Shown here piece by piece: positions 11,396 to 18,982 of a stretch of 32,172 nt of DNA. Position numbers and translations under genes: made by a program. The first letter of the stretch is position 1; the number at the start of each line of letters is the position of its first letter. The notes beneath the pieces were generated by a model. It did no database searches. It saw only the letters and a list, made by a program, of their open reading frames with translations, and was not told the DNA's origin. Source of the stretch: a virus; the IMG/VR virus record IMGVR_UViG_3300042868_003826, positions 1 to 32,172 of that record; one strand, given 5' to 3'.

Positions 11396-12909
11396 GATTT
11401 TCTTATGATACTCCAGTTTGTAGGAACTGGTTCTGCTGCCGGCGGCGGAGTTGGTGCGCCAGACCCACCAAGATTCACGTCTACTGCCACACCTTTGTTA
11501 TGATACGGGTATGGCTCGTGAGTAGGAGCACGAGTAACAATACTTTCCAAAGACTTGGGTTTTACTTTCCAACCAGTTGAATTATTAAATTCAGTATCAT
11601 CCAATGTTGTTTTGGGATACAGTTTAGGAGTCTTGACTGACGTTGCCGGCAGTCCATTTAGATCTATTCTTGAACCTTTGAGTCTTAACGAAGCACCGCC
11701 GTCAAATGATCCTGTTGTTTTGCTTTGCAATGCTAATGATCCGTCGGCTTTTATGCCCACAGTTGATTGGCCATACAGTACCATTTCACCTTGACTGGCT
11801 ATGTTCATAGTGCCCACTGCACCTATATTAGTGTTCTTGTTTGATTTCATACTGAGATTGCCGCCAGCATACATATTGATGTCTTTGTCAGCATGCAAAT
11901 TGATTGTACCTTGTGTGCGAATATTTACAGAATTAGTAGAATAAACATCTACGGTGCCTTCTTCTCCAAACTCCAACCATGTCTGACCATTGGCATGAAT
12001 GATCTGAAAGAAGTTTTCTGAATCATTCATCATGATCTGATGGCCTTTGGATGTTCGCAATCTAAACAAAGCGTTCTTGTTTTCTAAGTCGCCGTCGTCC
12101 ATTACCAAAGTATGTCCACCTTTACGGCCAATCACTGTGACATCTTGAGGTTTAACTGCACCAGTGCTGAGTTGCTTGCGTATGGTGGCAGGATCTAATC
12201 CACCCTGATAAATTGGTTGCCCTGGCGTGGATATTCCGTATACTGTGCTTGGACTTTCTCGTTGTGCATTAGAGATAATAGGACCACGTTCAGTATCTTT
12301 GTCCAGCCCCTGCTGAAAAAATATAGCTGCTTGATAACTGTGTACAGGTTTAGGCTGATCAAAGAATCGTGGATTCTGATCAACTTCTTTGTTAGCTGTG
12401 TTGATTTCAGTAACTGGCAGTTGCGGTGCGTCAACAAAGTATGCATCTTGAGTTTTGTTTTGTGTTACATACTGGGCTTTGTTAGCAGCGCCAATGGCTG
12501 GTAACATGTGATTTAAACTGTTGTCAATCACACTGCCAACATAGTAGCCTTGATCAGGGTCGCCTTCGACAAAGAAACACATAACTGATGTTCCAATGTC
12601 TGGAGGAGTGAACCACATGCCATAACTTTGTTGATTGCCCGGATATGATCCTGCACCTGTACTGGTACTGTTTTTTTCTGTTACTCCATAAAATGGTGAA
12701 AGATATCGTACCCAACGCCAGGTTTCAGGATTGGTGCTGGGCTGACCTGTTGCAAATTGTTCAATGAACACTTGTAATCGACCGGTGCGAGTGGCATCAA
12801 TGTTGTTGACGATTCGGCCAATGAACGGGCCCATCTCAGCAGGTGTGCCTCCACGATCAAACTTGAAATTCTTTGTTCTGCCCGACGCTTGATTTGTATT
12901 AGTTGCCAT
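11392..12909 (-). CDS. gp5: gp5-like baseplate central spike (OB fold plus beta-helix, no lysozyme seen)
   Basis: This 505-aa protein is a gp5/VgrG-type spike. Residues about 25-140 form the N-terminal OB-fold region (GPFIGRIVNNIDATRTGRLQ, MWFTPPDIGTSVMCFFVEGD, QGYYVGSVID). Residues about 255-420 form the gp5 C-terminal type repetitive beta-helix (GGHTLVMDDGD, LRTSKGHQIMMND, VDVYSTNSVNIRTQG, then INLHADKDINMYAGG and GTMNIASQGEMVL), the needle that punctures the outer membrane. In T4 gp5 a lysozyme domain lies between these parts. Here the intervening ~110 residues show no lysozyme catalytic pattern. The tail after the helix is Pro-rich (PTPPPAAEPVP). The gene starts 15 nt after the 555-aa gene stop and an AAGGAAA sequence lies upstream of the ATG. 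The assignment of spike architecture is strong; the absence of lysozyme is from inspection. Confidence 0.85.
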   Translation of the reverse strand: MATNTNQASGRTKNFKFDRGGTPAEMGPFIGRIVNNIDATRTGRLQVFIEQFATGQPSTNPETWRWVRYLSPFYGVTEKNSTSTGAGSYPGNQQSYGMWFTPPDIGTSVMCFFVEGDPDQGYYVGSVIDNSLNHMLPAIGAANKAQYVTQNKTQDAYFVDAPQLPVTEINTANKEVDQNPRFFDQPKPVHSYQAAIFFQQGLDKDTERGPIISNAQRESPSTVYGISTPGQPIYQGGLDPATIRKQLSTGAVKPQDVTVIGRKGGHTLVMDDGDLENKNALFRLRTSKGHQIMMNDSENFFQIIHANGQTWLEFGEEGTVDVYSTNSVNIRTQGTINLHADKDINMYAGGNLSMKSNKNTNIGAVGTMNIASQGEMVLYGQSTVGIKADGSLALQSKTTGSFDGGASLRLKGSRIDLNGLPATSVKTPKLYPKTTLDDTEFNNSTGWKVKPKSLESIVTRAPTHEPYPYHNKGVAVDVNLGGSGAPTPPPAAEPVPTNWSIIRKS

Positions 12910-12924
12910 TACAACATATTTCCT

Positions 12925-14592
12925 TTATTGTGGTCCACCCTGATCATCATTCACAATACCCTGCGGCGGGTTTGAAGAAGCAACTGGAGTGTTGGCTCCG
13001 TTACCGTAAATGAACCCGCCGCCTAACACTGGTGGCGCTGGTACTGGATTTACAACTTGTACACCAACATCCACAGTAGACGGTTCGCTAGGTCTAAGTT
13101 CTGCATTGTTGATTGATGCAATTGAATTAGGAGCAGCCGACGATTCAATATTTACTGCTGATGGAGCACGGTCTTGAACATTGTTGATGCTGTATACTGA
13201 TGCTCCGGCTAGAAGTCCAGAAGATGCAACAGTTGCTGCCTGTGCAGGATCTTGAACATTATTAATACTGCCCACAGATGTTGTGTTGGTTGCTGGATCT
13301 GTTTTTCTACCTGTATCAGCAGCAGCCACTGCATTCTTGGCAGGAGTTTGTAACCAAGTACCTGTTAGTTCTTGACTGAACTTGCCGCCACGAAATTTAC
13401 TTTTTACTCCGGTAGCCTGATAAGATATTGCTTGTTGAGCAAGACCAGCTTTGCCAGCTGGCCGATTTGCACCAAAATTGTTTTGTCCCGGATCCATTAA
13501 TCCAGTGGTAGTGTTGTAATCTGTTGGCTTGTTCCAAGCAAATTCAAAATATGCTGCACTGGCTGTGGTGTTAATGCTGCCATCAGCAAAAAATGGTGAC
13601 GTACTGAATTGACCTGGCTGTATGTTGGTAGGTGGAGGAATCCATGCAGGATCTCCCAGTATGTTCAGTGCAATAGTAGCAGTGTCTACAGTGTAAAGAT
13701 AATCAGCAGCATTGGCACCTGGTTCAAATGTATTGCCGTCACTGCCTTGTCTGGCTTGATTGCTAGCAGGCATGTATCGTTTTTTCCATTGCTCTCTGCT
13801 GTTCACACGACTGGCAGTAGATTCATTGCCAGCTCTCACAGATGCATCGCTAGTTAATGCTTGCGTCCATGCATTGTTGTAATTTTGTTCAAACTGTGTG
13901 ACTTGAGAATTTTGCCCAGTGAACCAGTAATTGTAAACCTTATGCACACCTCTAAAAGAACTGTTATCAAAGTATTCACTCTGAACAGGAATTTGATACG
14001 GTGCAATGATGTAAGTCATTCTGTATGCAAAATCATTCTGCTTGGGATCATACTGCAATTGTTCAGCTTGACATGAAATATTAAACCACGCAAAGTTTTG
14101 TGCAGGTTTTCCGTTGTATTTCCATGAATTGGTTTTTACATTCCAAACTACTTTTTGCTGATCTGTAATGTAGTTGCTGTTACGCAATACTGTGTCAATG
14201 AACTGTATGATTTGCTGACCTGCCGTGGCGGATCGCTGGCGCACCGCTGGACTCATATTTTGTTTTTCACTCAGCAGCTCATCAGCAGCAGTAACCTGTA
14301 AAGATCCGCCGGCAAAACTTTTATCAAATGCCTCAGGTGGGACCACGCTGGCATTGCTCAACAATGGATCAACAAATTTGATTTCGTATATGTCAGGTAT
14401 TATTTTTTTAGATTTGGCTATGGCGCCCCAGTAAGCATTGAGTGCTGCAATCAATCCAGTACCTACTTGAGTGGCTCCAGGTTTAGGAGCAGCATCAGCT
14501 TTGGCTGGTGCAAGCCCTGCCGCTGCATTAGACATTGCATTTTCGTCGGGTTTGCCGCCAAATCGTGTTCCTGGTAGTAAATTATCAGCCAT
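12925..14592 (-). CDS. Uncharacterised virion protein of the baseplate operon (555 aa)
   Basis: The chosen start is the ATG at 14592 (MADNLLPGTRFGGKPD). It is preceded at ideal spacing by AGGAGG, placed at the stop of the upstream gene. A longer ORF begins 12 codons earlier but would overlap that gene and lose this ribosome site. Residues about 50-300 look folded and conserved in style (YEIKFVDPLL, QIIQFIDTVLRNSNYI, FAWFNISCQAEQLQYDPKQN, VHKVYNYWFTGQNSQV, then FEQNYNNAWTQAL). The last ~170 residues are low-complexity and hold three loose copies of a SINN(V/A) motif. I do not recognise the family. By position between gp53 and gp5 it may be a hub or tail-tube-end component (T4 gp27, gp48 and gp54 are otherwise unaccounted for), but that is inference. 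Confidence 0.85.
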   Translation of the reverse strand: MADNLLPGTRFGGKPDENAMSNAAAGLAPAKADAAPKPGATQVGTGLIAALNAYWGAIAKSKKIIPDIYEIKFVDPLLSNASVVPPEAFDKSFAGGSLQVTAADELLSEKQNMSPAVRQRSATAGQQIIQFIDTVLRNSNYITDQQKVVWNVKTNSWKYNGKPAQNFAWFNISCQAEQLQYDPKQNDFAYRMTYIIAPYQIPVQSEYFDNSSFRGVHKVYNYWFTGQNSQVTQFEQNYNNAWTQALTSDASVRAGNESTASRVNSREQWKKRYMPASNQARQGSDGNTFEPGANAADYLYTVDTATIALNILGDPAWIPPPTNIQPGQFSTSPFFADGSINTTASAAYFEFAWNKPTDYNTTTGLMDPGQNNFGANRPAGKAGLAQQAISYQATGVKSKFRGGKFSQELTGTWLQTPAKNAVAAADTGRKTDPATNTTSVGSINNVQDPAQAATVASSGLLAGASVYSINNVQDRAPSAVNIESSAAPNSIASINNAELRPSEPSTVDVGVQVVNPVPAPPVLGGGFIYGNGANTPVASSNPPQGIVNDDQGGPQ

Positions 14593-14593
14593 A

Positions 14594-16138
14594 TTATCCT
14601 CCTGCCCATCCATTGTTGCCAGTAGCATCTAGTATTGCTTGAGCTCGCTGTTGAGGATCTTGTATGTTGTTACTGCCCGGTGGAGATGTTTGTATAGGAA
14701 TACCATTTCTAACTTGATCGCCTGCGGCCTCACTGGCTGTTTGTTGTGCCACTGTACCAACCAAGATGTCCTTGACTGTGGTTCCTTGAAACTGGAAGTT
14801 TTGCGGAATACTGCCTCGATTGGTACTAAATCCTGTGGCGGTTCCCGGCACCACACCAGCAACTTGATATTCAACCAGCTTGTTGGCAACTTTAAAATCA
14901 ATGCTAGTGATAGTAAAAGGAATAAATTTTTCCACTGCTGCTTGATTGTCTGTGACCCCAGCTCGTCGTGCAATGGGTTGTACAAGATTGCCATCCACAT
15001 CGTACCCATAAAATCTTATTACCATCACATACATTGCAGCAGAGTAATTGGGTGTGGTGCCCGGTTTGACAATATTTTTCTTGCTGTACAAATCTGCCAC
15101 AGCACTGTACAAATTATCCAATAGTGTAATTCCATTGGGTTCACTTATGGTAAACGTCAAATCACTAAATGTGGCTGCACCATTTGTTGCTGTACCTGCA
15201 TAGGCCACATTGAATTCAAGATTGTCAATGTAATAGTCCAGTGGAAAAAATGGACTGCGTCCGTAACCTACTGTGCCTGATGTTTGTACAGTGGGATTAG
15301 TACCATTGTTTGCAGGCACCTGATTGTTGACCGGTGCTCCACCACTTTGTACCAGGAGATAATAACCTTCAAGATTTCTTTTTGGAGATTTGACCAACTT
15401 GTTATAAGTTTCAGGATCTATTAGATACCAACTGAGACTGTAGGTATAGCTGGAGTAAAAATCCAATATGTTATCTTGTGATACAATTTTGTTGGCTGCG
15501 CCACCGTACAGTTCATCCAGTCTATTTCGCACAGCATTGGTAGTAGGCTGTGCAGCATCATCACCTCGTGCTCCTACACCGCCTTGAGTGGCATTGTTGA
15601 CTGGAGCATAGCTAGGCAATGCTCCTTGAGTTTGCAAGCTGTTGAACTCTGCTCGTTGCTGAGGATCCAAAAATGGCGGTGCAGATAATGGCCCCGACGG
15701 CTCAGGAGATGCAATAGCTTGGGTATTGTTCAGTGTTCGTGTTTCGGCGTCGGTACCAAACTCTAAATTACCTGTAGCTGGGAGATTGGCATTGGTATCT
15801 GCTGACGGCAGTTTTTCTGTGATACGCCCATCAAAAGTTTCAACTTTCTGCTGCGGTTCTGTTGCTGTGGTATTAGACTGATCATCTCGTGCTGTTTGAG
15901 CTTGAAATGTGGTGTCACCTGAACTACTAGGCGCAGCATTGAATTGAGTTTGTAAATTGGACAGGACCGTTTGCAGTTGTAGTATCTGCGCATTGTAAAT
16001 TTCAATATCGGCAGCAGCCGCTGCTCGTCCCGAAGCTGATTTTGCATTTACCAGCAATGCCCGTGCTTCGGCTAGATTGATTTGATAATCAGCTATATTA
16101 GCCTGAACTTGTTTGATTTGATCAGCAATGGATGCCAT
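14594..16138 (-). CDS. Uncharacterised virion protein of the baseplate operon (514 aa)
   Basis: The ORF begins 2 nt after the gp53 stop, with a TAGGA sequence upstream. Residues about 3-70 are a strong coiled-coil candidate (IADQIKQVQANIADYQINLA, then ILQLQTVLSNLQTQF). Residues about 75-220 are low-complexity, rich in Gln, Asn, Thr and Pro. From about residue 225 a folded domain appears (ILDFYSSYTYSLSWYLIDPE, YIDNLEFNVAY, then FSDLTFTISEPNGITLLDNL and YVMVIRFYGYDVDG), which reads like a beta-rich tail or baseplate protein. The C-terminus NNIQDPQQRAQAILDATG shares a short motif with the low-complexity tail of the next gene. No named family is recognised. A structural role in the hub or tube end is inferred from the operon. 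Confidence 0.85.
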   Translation of the reverse strand: MASIADQIKQVQANIADYQINLAEARALLVNAKSASGRAAAAADIEIYNAQILQLQTVLSNLQTQFNAAPSSSGDTTFQAQTARDDQSNTTATEPQQKVETFDGRITEKLPSADTNANLPATGNLEFGTDAETRTLNNTQAIASPEPSGPLSAPPFLDPQQRAEFNSLQTQGALPSYAPVNNATQGGVGARGDDAAQPTTNAVRNRLDELYGGAANKIVSQDNILDFYSSYTYSLSWYLIDPETYNKLVKSPKRNLEGYYLLVQSGGAPVNNQVPANNGTNPTVQTSGTVGYGRSPFFPLDYYIDNLEFNVAYAGTATNGAATFSDLTFTISEPNGITLLDNLYSAVADLYSKKNIVKPGTTPNYSAAMYVMVIRFYGYDVDGNLVQPIARRAGVTDNQAAVEKFIPFTITSIDFKVANKLVEYQVAGVVPGTATGFSTNRGSIPQNFQFQGTTVKDILVGTVAQQTASEAAGDQVRNGIPIQTSPPGSNNIQDPQQRAQAILDATGNNGWAGG

Positions 16139-16140
16139 GC

Positions 16141-16440
16141 TTAGAATCCTAATACACTACGTAATGTGGTTATTTTGGGTAGATAAATCTGCACACCTGC
16201 TTTGAAATCCAATGGGGGTGCAGCGAGTGTGTTAGGGTTGCGTTGATAGAACACCCACCAAAGTCCAGGGTTGTCATACAAATCCAAGGCCAACAGATCA
16301 GGTCTATACTGATATGTTTGGTTGATTTGCATGAGTCGATCATCGCTTTCTTTGGGAATGGCACGGTTGGCCATTACGTCCAAGAAAAATTGACTATACC
16401 CTGTGGTATAGTATGCACTAGTTGAGTCGTATGTGGCCAT
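16141..16440 (-). CDS. gp53: Baseplate wedge subunit gp53-like
   Basis: A 99-aa protein with the gp53-type pattern: a short N-terminal strand region, then DRLMQINQTYQYRPDLLALD (residues about 35-54), LYDNPGLWWVFYQRNPN (about 56-72) and a C-terminal strand segment that in many relatives resembles a LysM fold (FKAGVQIYLPK). The RPDLLA and LWWVF blocks are the most diagnostic. T4 gp53 is longer (196 aa); short versions are usual in distant T4 relatives. gp53 is a wedge component that stabilises the baseplate rim. Its ATG overlaps the preceding stop (TAATG), and a GGAGG ribosome site lies inside the end of the upstream gene. Confidence 0.8.
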   Translation of the reverse strand: MATYDSTSAYYTTGYSQFFLDVMANRAIPKESDDRLMQINQTYQYRPDLLALDLYDNPGLWWVFYQRNPNTLAAPPLDFKAGVQIYLPKITTLRSVLGF

Positions 16441-17960
16441 TACCAGAATCCTCCTTTGATCAGGTCACCATTGGCAAAGCTCTTGAGACTGAACACTTGA
16501 CTGACCTGCGCCCGAGTTTGCATGGGCAATAGAGTTATTGTACAATCAATCTTGGTAGGCACATAAGTTGGTGAATTTTTGCCCAGAGTCGGCGGTGCCA
16601 ATGGGCTTGAGATAGCACCTTTGTTGATACCTTGACTGGAGAATAAGTTTTCTAATCGTTTGATAGCACCAGTTATGGGATTGGTTGGCAAGTCTTGTCG
16701 TATTCGTCGAGTAGTCAAGTTGGTACCATTAATGTTGGTACTGCCTGCACGAATGTAATCTACGTCGTTGGGCAAGTTGTATTGAAAACTACTTACCACA
16801 CAAGGATGTGCTGCGAACTGATATTCACCAAGTCCAGTTAGATATACCAGTGGTGGTGGAGCACCACGTTGCGCATCTTGACCATAGAACATTTTTGTCA
16901 CTGATCTAAAAAAGTGTATCACTGCCAACATATAATTGGCTTCGGCTGTGTCCTGTGCTGTGAATGTTGCAGTAAGATTCACAGCATCTGTATAGCTGCT
17001 TTTGTAAAAGTACCCTTTGTAATTTGAGTGTGTGAGTGAATATGAATCATAATCAGCTTTGTATGACACATCAATTTTAGGCATGTAGGGAAATATCACC
17101 CCTCCAGTTTGAGCCAATGGTTGTAATATACCAGGGCTGGATGCATTGTACAAATAGTCAGCACCAGCAGCAAGACTAAGGCGCACACGCCAGTCACCGT
17201 TATTGACCAATTTGCGTTGAGCTTCTAATACTGCTTGTCGCTGTGCCAATTGTGTGCCAACCACAGCTTGTGAATTTTTATCAATAAGCCTGTTTGTTTC
17301 AGCTGCTGATTGGTTAGGCGTGGCGTCTAGCTCTAATCTGGCTAGGCGAGCTGTTTCAGCATCACTTTGTTCTACGTTCTCTGCTGCGTTAGCAGCTACT
17401 CTAGCATCTACACCTGTGGCATCATCAACAAACGGAAATGGTTGTGCTGCTGCTGCATTAGCCTCCACCTGGGCATCTACACCTGTGGCATCATCAACAA
17501 ACGGAAATGGTTGTGCTGCTGCTGCGTTAGCCTCCACTTGGGCATCTACACCTGTGGCATCATCAACAAACGGAAATGGTTGTGCTGCTGCTGCGTTAGC
17601 CTCCACTTGGGCATCTACACCTGTGGCATCATCAACTAGCAGCGCAGCTGGCCCTAGTATAGGAGGCGGAGGTGTGCCTACAATTATACGTGGATCAACA
17701 ACTGGTACTGCCGTGGCTGATTGCAAAGGAGATTGTGAATCTAATGCAATACTAGGTTGTACATAAGATACTTGTGTCAGGCCCGACGGAGCAACATCCC
17801 CGCCGGCGCCAGGTATTATTGCACCTGCATTAGAATTTGTGCCTGATCCGTACGAAGCAGCATCAGCACTAACACTCGACTGAGCAGCAGCGTCAGCCAC
17901 TGATAGACCTTGTTGTATCAATTGATTGAATGTTGTTGCGTTACTTTTGATGTATGCCAT
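16440..17960 (-). CDS. Putative tail-tube/baseplate cap protein with 23-aa tandem repeats
   Basis: 506 aa, first gene of the minus-strand tail operon. Residues about 1-230 are Ala/Asp/Val/Pro-rich and include three 23-residue repeats plus a partial fourth (VDDATGVDAQVEANAAAAQP...). From about residue 245 a folded domain follows (DWRVRLSLAAGADYLYN; PYMPKIDVSYKADYDSYSLT; FYKSSYTDAVNLTATFTAQD; ANYMLAVIHFFRSVTKMFYG; then APPPLVYLTGLGEYQFAAHP). It ends with a family-like C-terminus (FSLKSFANGDLIKGGFW). This arrangement resembles proteins annotated in T4-like aquatic phages as tail-tube cap or initiator (gp48/gp54 position), but I cannot assign a specific T4 gene. The gene is preceded by a GGGTAAATAAA element and a hairpin at 17976-18009. 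Confidence 0.85.
   Translation of the reverse strand: MAYIKSNATTFNQLIQQGLSVADAAAQSSVSADAASYGSGTNSNAGAIIPGAGGDVAPSGLTQVSYVQPSIALDSQSPLQSATAVPVVDPRIIVGTPPPPILGPAALLVDDATGVDAQVEANAAAAQPFPFVDDATGVDAQVEANAAAAQPFPFVDDATGVDAQVEANAAAAQPFPFVDDATGVDARVAANAAENVEQSDAETARLARLELDATPNQSAAETNRLIDKNSQAVVGTQLAQRQAVLEAQRKLVNNGDWRVRLSLAAGADYLYNASSPGILQPLAQTGGVIFPYMPKIDVSYKADYDSYSLTHSNYKGYFYKSSYTDAVNLTATFTAQDTAEANYMLAVIHFFRSVTKMFYGQDAQRGAPPPLVYLTGLGEYQFAAHPCVVSSFQYNLPNDVDYIRAGSTNINGTNLTTRRIRQDLPTNPITGAIKRLENLFSSQGINKGAISSPLAPPTLGKNSPTYVPTKIDCTITLLPMQTRAQVSQVFSLKSFANGDLIKGGFW
17404..17637 (-). repeat. 69-bp tandem repeat within the 506-aa gene
   Basis: The sequence gcatctacacctgtggcatc starts at 17404, 17473, 17542 and 17611, exactly 69 bp apart. 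Three full copies and a partial fourth encode 23-residue units. The copies are nearly identical at DNA level (a few silent differences), so the array is young and its copy number is likely to vary between related phages. Confidence 0.93.
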
Positions 17961-17975
17961 GATAATTCCCTATCC

Positions 17976-17986
17976 TTTATTTACCC
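17976..17986 (-). promoter_or_regulatory. Late-promoter-like element for the tail operon
   Basis: The minus strand reads GGGTAAATAAA, about 15-25 nt before the ATG at 17960. Its TAAATA core matches T4-type late promoters, and GGTAAATAA is shared exactly with the gp6 upstream element. It is followed by AGGATAGGG, which may supply the ribosome site. Confidence 0.55.
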
Positions 17987-17991
17987 AAAAA

Positions 17992-18009
17992 ATAAACCGC
18001 GCAGTTTAT
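17992..18009 (-). repeat. Inverted repeat upstream of the tail-operon late promoter
   Basis: ATAAAC and GTTTAT arms (6 bp) flank a 6-nt GC-rich loop and are followed on the minus strand by TTTTT and then the GTAAATA element. No minus-strand gene lies upstream within the window's divergent spacer, so a plain terminator has no obvious job here. Similarity to the gp6 hairpin suggests a promoter-associated element. Confidence 0.5.
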
Positions 18010-18014
18010 AACCG

Positions 18015-18042
18015 TTGACAAACTGAAAAAATGTGCTATAAT
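18015..18042 (+). promoter_or_regulatory. Consensus sigma-70 promoter for gp55
   Basis: A perfect -35 TTGACA (18015-18020) and a perfect -10 TATAAT (18037-18042) are separated by 16 bp. An AATAAATA sequence (18043-18050), similar to the late-promoter core, overlaps the expected start region, so early and late use could both occur. The Shine-Dalgarno AAAGGA (18055-18060) precedes the gp55 ATG at 18071. Confidence 0.82.
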
Positions 18043-18070
18043 AAATAATATTTTAAAGGATCCTGCCCCA

Positions 18071-18970
18071 ATGGCAACCATTACAAGAGCAACACCAAAA
18101 ACCAACTATTTAAATAATCGCGATATTCTCAAGGAAATTCACCTTAGCAAAAAGAATTACTGTGCTTTTAGAGATCCTGCGCTGGATCATCAATACGATA
18201 TCATCCTGCCAAGTGTAAGCAAGATCAATCAAAAAAGCACAGCCGAAGCACGTAGAAACCGAGCAGATCGTATCAAACGTGAAACTGGTGAGATCATTGA
18301 TCCTAAAAAAATCCCCAACACAGACATTGTTTTTCGCATTATGACCTGGGAACACATACCCATGGCACCCAAAAAGATCACCAAAGCAGCAGCTAAAAAA
18401 CGCAAGTTAGAAGAGCTGTTGGAACTGGATGATCCTGTAGAGGAAGATCCACTAGCAGGACTTGTTGACGAACCTATGCTAGATCCTACACACATGCGGG
18501 TAAACTTCCCTCCGTTCTTTCATTATCGTGTGGATGAGAGCAAAGTTCCATTCTTGGTGGGCAAAAGTCACTGGAGGGGAGATCTTGAAACTGGAGAGTT
18601 TAGTAAAGATCACGGCGAGATGACTCGCACTCTGGCCAAGATGTTTATGAAACTGTGCGAAAGATATGCCACAAGGAGTAATTGGCGTGGATACACCTAC
18701 AACGAAGAAATGCGGGGGCAAGCCCTGTTGCAACTCAGTCAGATCGGATTGCAATTCGACGAATCAAAATCGCAGAACCCTTTTGCGTATTATACTGCCG
18801 CTATCACTAATAGCTTTACTCGTATCCTAAACATTGAAAAGAAGATGCAGAACATACGTGATGACATTTTAGAAATGAACGGACTAAATCCTTCTTGGAC
18901 TCGACAGAACGCTGGCAAACACAGCATGGAGGCCATGTCCGGACCGGTTGTAAGCTCGCTTGAAGAATAG
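18071..18970 (+). CDS. gp55: Late-transcription sigma factor gp55-like
   Basis: 299 aa against 185 aa in T4. gp55 replaces host sigma-70 on RNA polymerase to recognise TATAAATA late promoters. The match to T4 is at residues about 11-22 (TNYLNNRDILKEI; T4 has NYVNNKELLQAI) and about 198-262 (RYATRSNWRGYTYNEEMRGQ; LQFDESKSQNPFAYYTAAIT; NSFTRILNIEKK), equivalent to the region 2-like core of T4 gp55 (FSGYT...EMI, FDETKYKNPHAYIT). Between them lie about 170 residues, including a basic stretch (100-112) and an acidic stretch (114-135); this longer form is typical of distant T4 relatives. The hydrophobic C-terminal sliding-clamp-binding tail of T4 gp55 (SLDFLYE) is not evident; this protein ends SGPVVSSLEE. 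Confidence 0.85.
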   Translation: MATITRATPKTNYLNNRDILKEIHLSKKNYCAFRDPALDHQYDIILPSVSKINQKSTAEARRNRADRIKRETGEIIDPKKIPNTDIVFRIMTWEHIPMAPKKITKAAAKKRKLEELLELDDPVEEDPLAGLVDEPMLDPTHMRVNFPPFFHYRVDESKVPFLVGKSHWRGDLETGEFSKDHGEMTRTLAKMFMKLCERYATRSNWRGYTYNEEMRGQALLQLSQIGLQFDESKSQNPFAYYTAAITNSFTRILNIEKKMQNIRDDILEMNGLNPSWTRQNAGKHSMEAMSGPVVSSLEE

Positions 18971-18982
18971 TATAATCAAAGG

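Noticed and set aside
14593-14628. Longer start (14628) for the 555-aa gene
   Set aside because: It would overlap the upstream gene by about 35 nt, whereas the ATG at 14592 has an ideal AGGAGG site and the family-like MADN start.
14639-15124. Plus-strand 161-aa ORF opposite the 514-aa gene
   Set aside because: Composition and position mark it as an antisense shadow of a well-supported structural gene.
17254-17766. Plus-strand ORF of 170 aa with Cys/Ala/Ser repeats
   Set aside because: Antisense shadow of the 69-bp repeat in the 506-aa gene, with no ribosome site or separate context.
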